In this document: positions 58,696 to 64,000 of the stretch, piece by piece | Layout of the letters: each line of letters starts with the position of its first letter | How positions within the stretch are numbered: position 1 is the first letter of the stretch | Assembly (NCBI GenBank): GCA_963850525.1 | Contig: CAWKLQ010000004.1 | Coordinates: 1,178,001 to 1,242,000, forward strand | DNA length: 64,000 bases | DNA from: JAEMQF01 sp963850525 | GTDB taxonomy: Bacteria; Pseudomonadota; Gammaproteobacteria; Burkholderiales; Burkholderiaceae_C | Direction: 5' to 3' | Notes under the pieces: model-generated | Databases searched by the model: none | What the model was told of the DNA's origin: nothing | The model's input: only the letters and a program-made list of their open reading frames with translations | Program-made: the position numbers and the translations under genes

Positions 58696-59490
58696 TCAAG
58701 CCCCCGGCCGCACATGCGCACTCGCCTCGTCTTCCACACGCTGCCACACCTCGAGCGCGATCGGGTTCTTGCTCTCTTCCAGGATGTGGCCGACCAGGCC
58801 GATCGCGCGCGCGAACACGCCGATGCCGCGAACGATCTGCCATGGCAGGCCGAGTTCGCAGCAGATGGATCCGATCGCGCCGGTGGCGTTGATCGGCAAG
58901 GTCTTGCCGGTGACTCGCTGCGCCTCGGCGCAGATCAGTTGCTCGAGGGCAATGTAGTCGCCGCTGAACCCGTTCTCCTTGGCGAGCTGGAACAGGCGCG
59001 GCGTGCGCGGGTCGATGGGCTTGTGCACCGGATGCCCCAGGCCGGGGACGATTTGCCCGCGCGCCCGAAATGCGGTGACGGTGTCGCGCGCGATGCGCTC
59101 CAGGTCCGCGTGCGGCGTGCCTTTGGTTCCCAGCGGCAGCGCCTCATAGAGCATCTTCGCCGTGCCCTCGGTCGAGCCGACGAACATCGTGCCCAGCCCG
59201 CACAAACCGGCGGCCACGGCCGCCTGCAACGCCTCGGGCGCACCCGCGTAGGTGAGGCGCGCCGCCAACGAACTCGGCGTGATGCCGTGTTCGACGAGCG
59301 TCACGGCGACCGCGTTGAACAGCACCGACTCCTGCGGCGTGGGCCTGCGCCCGACGAGCAAGAGAAACGCCATGTCGCCCAAGTTGATGTGGCCCAGCAG
59401 CGCATCGGGCAGGCTCTGGCCATGCACCTCGATTCGGTCGGGCGTGCTCCATGCGATGTCGGATCGGATCGGTTTGCTCTTGCGGGCCAT
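58696..59490 (-). CDS. Citryl-CoA lyase / citrate synthase-like protein
   Basis: ATG 59490 has GGAGAC upstream. The 264-residue protein matches the short citrate-synthase-like family: NLGDMAFLLLVGRRPT, HGITPSSLAARLT, GLGHPVHKP with the catalytic-type histidine, and TGAIGSICCELGLP. It may act on citryl-CoA or a related methyl-branched CoA. It is divergent from the acyl-CoA dehydrogenase (92 bp apart). Confidence 0.8.
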   Translation of the reverse strand: MARKSKPIRSDIAWSTPDRIEVHGQSLPDALLGHINLGDMAFLLLVGRRPTPQESVLFNAVAVTLVEHGITPSSLAARLTYAGAPEALQAAVAAGLCGLGTMFVGSTEGTAKMLYEALPLGTKGTPHADLERIARDTVTAFRARGQIVPGLGHPVHKPIDPRTPRLFQLAKENGFSGDYIALEQLICAEAQRVTGKTLPINATGAIGSICCELGLPWQIVRGIGVFARAIGLVGHILEESKNPIALEVWQRVEDEASAHVRPGA

Positions 59491-59581
59491 GCGGGTCTCC
59501 AGGGGGCAGTGAATGGATGGATAGATAGAGGGATCGATTGTTTGTCGCGGCGATTTTGCGCCGGCACGACACAATAGCTGC

Positions 59582-60739
59582 ATGAGCGCGAACCCGTCCC
59601 GCAGCCCGTTCTACAGCGCCGAGCACCACGCCTTTCGCGACGCGTTGCGCCGCTTTGTCGCGCGTGAAATCACACCGAACGTTGAAGCCTGGGAACGTGC
59701 AGAGGGCTTTCCCGTCGAGCTGTATCGCAAGGCCGCTGACATCGGCTTGCTTGGGTTGGGCTTCCCGCAGGCGTACGGCGGCAATGACGGCGACTTGTTC
59801 ATGAGCGTCATCGCTGCGCAGGAACTGGCGCGCTGCGGCGCCGGTGGTGTGCCTGCGAGTCTGATGTCGCACACGATAGGCTGCCCGCCCATCGTCAACG
59901 TCGGCTCCGAAGAACTCAAGCGCAGGGTGCTGCCGCCGGTGTTGCGCGGCGAGAAAATCAGCGCGCTGGCGATCACCGAGCCCTCGGGGGGCTCCGACGT
60001 AGCGAACCTGCAGACGACGGCGCGGCGCGACGGCGCGCACTTCGTCGTGAACGGCGCGAAGACCTTCATCACGTCGGGCGTGCGCGCCGATTTTTACACC
60101 GTCGCGGTGCGCACCGGCGGCGCGGGGGCGAGCGGCGTGTCGCTGTTGCTCATCGAAAAGGGCACGCCCGGCTTCACTCAAACGCCGCTGCAGAAGATGG
60201 GCTGGCACAGCTCGGACACGGCGGCGCTGTTCTTCGACGATTGCCGCGTGCCGGTGCAACACCTGATCGGCGTGGAGAACCAGGGTTTCATGGCGGTGAT
60301 GCGCAATTTCAACCGCGAGCGCATCTTCCTGGCCGCAGGCGCAAACGGTTTTGCGCGCGTCTGTCTGGACGAAGCGCTCGCCTGGTCGCGCAGTCGCGAA
60401 ATGTTCGGCGGCAAACTCATAGACCAGCAGGTCACGCGCCACAAACTTGCCGACATGGCGATGCGCATCGAGGCGACGCAGGCGCTGCTCGAGTTGTTGA
60501 CGTGGCGCGTCGAGCAGGGCGACGCTCCGGTGGGCGAAATCTGCCTGCTGAAGAATCAGGCGACGCAGACGCTCGGATTTTGCGCGAGTGAGGCAGTGCA
60601 GCTGCACGGCGGCATGGGTTTCATGCGCGGCGTGACGGTCGAGCGCATTTACCGCGAAGTGAAGGTCAATGCGATCGGCGGCGGCGCCGAAGAAGTGATG
60701 CGCGACCTGGCGGCGCGCCAGCTCGGCTTTCACGCCTGA
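59582..60739 (+). CDS. Acyl-CoA dehydrogenase
   Basis: The 385-residue flavoprotein has the ACAD order: FRDALRRFVAREITPNVEAWE, ALAITEPSGGSDVANLQTTA, AKTFITSGVRAD, and QLHGGMGFMRGVTVERIYREVK with the family's catalytic end region. It oxidises an acyl-CoA at the alpha-beta bond, passing electrons to ETF. The substrate is not shown by the sequence. It begins a plus-strand partner of a fatty/branched acyl-CoA cluster. Confidence 0.93.
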   Translation: MSANPSRSPFYSAEHHAFRDALRRFVAREITPNVEAWERAEGFPVELYRKAADIGLLGLGFPQAYGGNDGDLFMSVIAAQELARCGAGGVPASLMSHTIGCPPIVNVGSEELKRRVLPPVLRGEKISALAITEPSGGSDVANLQTTARRDGAHFVVNGAKTFITSGVRADFYTVAVRTGGAGASGVSLLLIEKGTPGFTQTPLQKMGWHSSDTAALFFDDCRVPVQHLIGVENQGFMAVMRNFNRERIFLAAGANGFARVCLDEALAWSRSREMFGGKLIDQQVTRHKLADMAMRIEATQALLELLTWRVEQGDAPVGEICLLKNQATQTLGFCASEAVQLHGGMGFMRGVTVERIYREVKVNAIGGGAEEVMRDLAARQLGFHA

Positions 60740-60753
60740 CGCGCTGTTGGGGC

Positions 60754-61482
60754 TCAACCGCCCCGGACGCTCTTTTCCACGTCGCGCTCGAAGTCCGACG
60801 CCGTGCCTTGCGGCCCCCAGCGCGAGAAGGTCGGGTACTGCTCGCGAAACGCCGCGAGCAGCGCGTCACGCGGCAGGTCGGCGAAATGGCCGCGCTGCTT
60901 CACGTACTCCATGTGGCGCCGCCCGACCGCGTCGAACGGGTGGAAGATCGAGTCGATGATCCCGTCGAACTCGAGCGGCAGGATGCCGGCCTTGTCGCAC
61001 AGCGTCCGGTTGAACGACGGGGTGGACTTGACCCAGCGCGAGTCTATCCACAACTCGGCGTAGCCGTGAAAGACGAACAGGTCGCTGCCCATCATGTCGT
61101 GCAGCTTCGGGCTCGTCAGGTGGTTGCGCACGTCGGCATAACCCAGCCGCGCCGGCACGCCGAGCACGCGCGCTGCCGCGGCCATCAGCACCGCCTTGGG
61201 GATGCAGAAGCCGCGGCCGGTCTCGATCACCGTGCTCGCCTTGAGGCCGTGTTCCGAGACGTCGAGGTTGTACGGGTCGTAGCGGAACTGATCGCGCACC
61301 GCGTAGTACAGCTTGACGGCAATATCGCGCGCGGCCATCGATTCGTTCGCGTGCGAACGCGCGAAGGCGATCACCGCCGGGTGGTCGCTGTCGACATAGC
61401 GTGCGGGTGCGAGATATTGCGCCAGGTCGGGCGCCGCATCGGGCGCTGTATCGGGCACGGCAGCGGGGGCAACTGCGGACAT
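60754..61482 (-). CDS. Transglutaminase-like family protein
   Basis: ATG 61482 gives 242 residues. The core is transglutaminase-like: GRGFCIPKAVLMAAAARVLG with the nucleophile cysteine, GYADVRNHLTSP and VFHGYAELWID with the histidine and aspartate partners. This protein type often accompanies acyl-CoA gene clusters in Burkholderiales, but its substrate is unknown. It converges on the ACAD gene (14 bp gap) and diverges from the reductase gene. Confidence 0.88.
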   Translation of the reverse strand: MSAVAPAAVPDTAPDAAPDLAQYLAPARYVDSDHPAVIAFARSHANESMAARDIAVKLYYAVRDQFRYDPYNLDVSEHGLKASTVIETGRGFCIPKAVLMAAAARVLGVPARLGYADVRNHLTSPKLHDMMGSDLFVFHGYAELWIDSRWVKSTPSFNRTLCDKAGILPLEFDGIIDSIFHPFDAVGRRHMEYVKQRGHFADLPRDALLAAFREQYPTFSRWGPQGTASDFERDVEKSVRGG

Positions 61483-61572
61483 CTCACTCCTTGAGGGCGT
61501 TCGAAGCCACTGTATCATCGACAGCGCCGAACAGACGTTAGTTAGAAGCGAATTCACCTCGGAGGAGTGCTG

Positions 61573-63615
61573 GTGCGCACCGCGTTTCCGACCCTGCTCG
61601 CGCCGATCCAGATCGGCGCGCACCACTTGCGCAACCGCGCCCTGATGGGCTCGATGCACACGCGTCTCGAACACATGGATCGTGCGGTGGAGCGCCTCGC
61701 CCTGTTCTACGCCGAACGCGCGCGCGGCGGCGTCGGGTTGATCGTCACCGGCGGCTACGCGCCCAACGTCGACGCGCGCATTGATGAAACCGGCCCCTTG
61801 CTCGCCACGCAAGAACAAGCCGACGAGCTGAAGCCGATTCCGCAAGCCGTGCACGACCACGGCGGCAAGATCATCCTGCAGGTGCTGCACCCCGGGCGTT
61901 ACGCGAAGATTCCGCAGCCCGTGGGTGCGTCGGCGATTCCTTCGCGAATCAACCCGCGTGCGCCGCGCGCGCTGGCCACACCCGAGGTGTGGCAGACGAT
62001 CGAAGACTTCGTGCGCTGCGCCGAACTCGCGCAGCGTGCCGGCTTCGACGGCGTGGAAGTGATGGGCTCCGAGGGTTACCTCATCAACCAGTTCACGGTG
62101 CTGCGCACGAACGACCGCGTCGACGAATTCGGCGGCAGCGTCGAGAACCGGCATCGTTTCGCGGTCGAGATCGTGCGCCGCACCCGCGCGCGCCTGGGGC
62201 CGCAGTGCCTGCTGATGTACCGGATCTCGGCGCTCGACCTCGTGGAAGACGGCGCCCCCGCGAGCGAGGTGATCGCCTTGGCAGAGGCCGTGCAGGCGGC
62301 GGGCGCCGACGTCATCAACACCGGCATCGGCTGGCACGAGGCGCGAATCCCGACGATTGCCTACGTCGTGCCACGCGCCGCATGGCGCTTCGCCGCGGCG
62401 CGCGTGAAGCGCGCGGTCTCGATCCCGGTGATCGCGTCGAACCGCATCAACACGCCCGAAGTCGCTGAAAGCTTGCTCGCAAGCGGCGACGCCGACATGG
62501 TGTCGATGGCGCGTCCCTTTCTAGCCGACGCACAGTTCATGCGCAAGGCCGAGCAGGGCCGCTCGGACACGATCAACACCTGCATCGCCTGCAACCAGGC
62601 GTGCCTGGACTACATTTTTTCGGATCGGCCGGCGACCTGCTTGGTGAACCCGCGCGCAGGCCGCGAACTGGAGTTCTCGCAGATTCGCGGCAGCGGGTCG
62701 CGCAATCGTGTCGCGGTCGTCGGCGCCGGCGCTGCGGGCCTGGCGTGTGCGGTGACTGCGGCGCAGCAGGGTCACGCGGTGTCGCTCTTCGAGGGCGCGG
62801 CACAGATCGGTGGCCAGCTCAATCTGGCGCGCGCCGTTCCGGGCAAGCAGGAATTCGACGAGCTGCTGCGCTACTTCCGTGTGAGCGTCGCGCAAAGCGC
62901 GATCGAGTTGCGCTTAAGCGAGCGCCCGAGCGCTGCGCAACTCGCGGCGGGCCAATTCGACCGGGTCATTCTGGCGACTGGCGTGCGTGCGCGCCAGCCG
63001 CAGATCGAAGGCCTGGATCACGCCAAGGTGCTGGGCTACGCCGACTTGCTTTCGGGTCGCAAGGCTGCGGGCCGGCGCGTCGCCATCGTCGGCGCGGGGG
63101 GCATCGGCTTTGACGTTGCCGAATTCCTGTTGCACGACACCGCGCAGCCGCACGCACTGACGAGCGAAGGCGCGCTCGCGAGCTTTCACGCCGAGTGGGG
63201 CGTTGACGTCTCATCGGCCGCGCCGGGCGGCTTGAAGGCGACTGAATCGCCGCCGCGCCTGCGCGAAGTGACGCTGTTGCAGCGCAAGCCGCACAAGCCC
63301 GGCCGCACGCTGGGCCTGTCCACCGGCTGGGCGTTGCGCGCGCAGCTCGAGAGGCGCGGCCTGCGCACGCTCAGCAGCTGCACTTACGAGCGCATCGACG
63401 ACGCTGGTTTGCACCTGCTCGTGAACGGCGAGCCGCGCATCCTCGAAGTCGACAGCGTCGTCATCTGCGCCGGCCAGGACAGCGAAAACGCGCTCGCGCT
63501 GGAGCTGCGCGCGCGCGGCATCGAGGCCGACGTCATCGGCGGCGCGTTGCAGGCCGCCGAGCTCGACGCGCTGCGTGCCATCGAGCAGGGCACCCGGCTC
63601 GCGCTGGCGCTGTAG
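61573..63615 (+). CDS. fadH: 2,4-dienoyl-CoA reductase-like (FadH) old-yellow-enzyme fusion protein
   Basis: GTG 61573 follows GGAGGAG by five bases. The ~680-residue enzyme has an N-terminal FMN barrel (APIQIGAHHLRNRALMGSMH, VMGSEGYLINQF, DTINTCIACNQACLDYIF with the iron-sulphur cysteines) and a C-terminal FAD/NADPH module (VAVVGAGAAGLACAV, VAIVGAGGIGFDVAEFLL). It reduces unsaturated CoA intermediates with NADPH. It heads the plus-strand cluster that continues with enoyl-CoA hydratase. Confidence 0.93.
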   Translation: MRTAFPTLLAPIQIGAHHLRNRALMGSMHTRLEHMDRAVERLALFYAERARGGVGLIVTGGYAPNVDARIDETGPLLATQEQADELKPIPQAVHDHGGKIILQVLHPGRYAKIPQPVGASAIPSRINPRAPRALATPEVWQTIEDFVRCAELAQRAGFDGVEVMGSEGYLINQFTVLRTNDRVDEFGGSVENRHRFAVEIVRRTRARLGPQCLLMYRISALDLVEDGAPASEVIALAEAVQAAGADVINTGIGWHEARIPTIAYVVPRAAWRFAAARVKRAVSIPVIASNRINTPEVAESLLASGDADMVSMARPFLADAQFMRKAEQGRSDTINTCIACNQACLDYIFSDRPATCLVNPRAGRELEFSQIRGSGSRNRVAVVGAGAAGLACAVTAAQQGHAVSLFEGAAQIGGQLNLARAVPGKQEFDELLRYFRVSVAQSAIELRLSERPSAAQLAAGQFDRVILATGVRARQPQIEGLDHAKVLGYADLLSGRKAAGRRVAIVGAGGIGFDVAEFLLHDTAQPHALTSEGALASFHAEWGVDVSSAAPGGLKATESPPRLREVTLLQRKPHKPGRTLGLSTGWALRAQLERRGLRTLSSCTYERIDDAGLHLLVNGEPRILEVDSVVICAGQDSENALALELRARGIEADVIGGALQAAELDALRAIEQGTRLALAL

Positions 63616-63657
63616 AGCCACGCTTCGATTGATTCACCCTTGCCATCAGGACCCGCC

Positions 63658-64000
63658 ATGAATTACACCGACTTCCAGTTTCTCCAGTTCGATCACAAAC
63701 CCAATGGTGTGCTGATCATCACGATCAACCGCCCCGAAGTCATGAACGCGACGAATGCGCGCCTGCACTGGGAGCTGACGAAGATCTGGGGCGTGATCGA
63801 CGACGACGATCAGACCAAGGTCGCCGTCATCACCGGCGCGGGCGACAAAGCGTTTTCCGCAGGCGGCGACCTGGGCTGGATCAGCAGCATGGTGGGCAAC
63901 CCGACGCTCGTGAATCAGGTGATGGTCGAGGCGTCGGACATCGTCTACAACGTCATGGACTGCAGCAAGCCCATCATCTCGGCGATCAACGGCGTGGCCG
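63658..64000 (+). CDS. Enoyl-CoA hydratase/isomerase, 5' part
   Basis: ATG 63658 starts a crotonase-fold protein: NGVLIITINRPEVMNATNARL, then VAVITGAGDKAFSAGGDLGWI, the oxyanion-hole region. It runs off the right edge. It hydrates or isomerises enoyl-CoA, consistent with the reductase and dehydrogenase before it. Confidence 0.93.
   Translation, partial: MNYTDFQFLQFDHKPNGVLIITINRPEVMNATNARLHWELTKIWGVIDDDDQTKVAVITGAGDKAFSAGGDLGWISSMVGNPTLVNQVMVEASDIVYNVMDCSKPIISAINGVA

Overview
The window is high-GC DNA with the codon use and gene families of a beta-proteobacterium, most likely Burkholderiales; this is an inference from the proteins and no rRNA is present. About 56 kb (from the left edge to about 56,400) reads as one integrative and conjugative element (ICE), or an integrated plasmid-like element. 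It ends at a P4-type tyrosine integrase and a 3' tRNA fragment with a CAT anticodon. The last 5 kb is ordinary chromosome carrying an acyl-CoA catabolism cluster. Between them (56.4-58.7 kb) lies a junk zone with fragments of a type I restriction-modification locus and a MNT/HEPN toxin-antitoxin pair.

Layout. 0-5 kb: tail of a WYL regulator, a RadC/JAMM protein, a CIA30-like protein, a small unknown, a DUF429 gene broken by an in-frame TGA, and a MazG-NYN-basic-tail fusion. 5.5-11 kb: ICE maintenance and mobilisation (SSB, DUF932, ParA, ParB, relaxosome accessory protein, VirD2-like relaxase). 11-25 kb, cargo zone 1: a C5 methyltransferase facing a six-gene minus-strand unit (ankyrin-sigma70 fusion, MORC/MutL-type GHKL ATPase, Z1 ATPase, PD-(D/E)XK protein, AIPR protein, Vsr nuclease), then an AbiE toxin-antitoxin pair. 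25-41 kb: a minus-strand conjugation operon, VirB1-VirB11 and VirD4, with accessory genes (LPD7 protein, DUF1173, OmpA-like lipoprotein). 41-46 kb, cargo zone 2: a degenerate MnmH-like protein and a Rad50-like zinc-hook ATPase. 46-51 kb: a LuxR solo, a large ParB-like protein, a HigBA-type pair and AlpA. 51-54.3 kb, cargo zone 3: an ABC-three-component (ABC-3C) system. 54.9-56.4 kb: integrase and att fragment.

How it fits together. ParA/ParB, SSB and the relaxase handle the DNA, and VirB/VirD4 moves it. At least four copies of a related 28-bp near-palindrome lie before or at parA, the mob genes, the T4SS/MnmH-like divergent region and alpA, suggesting one regulator for the backbone. Each cargo zone carries a conflict-system unit built around an ATPase. 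The most striking is the MORC/Z1/AIPR/methylase island, whose first gene fuses ankyrin repeats to a complete RpoD-like sigma factor.

Four otherwise intact genes (ssb, AIPR, virB5, virB4) each need a single-base change to restore their frame, and DUF429 has an in-frame stop. Either the element is decaying or the assembly has residual indel errors; raw reads would decide.
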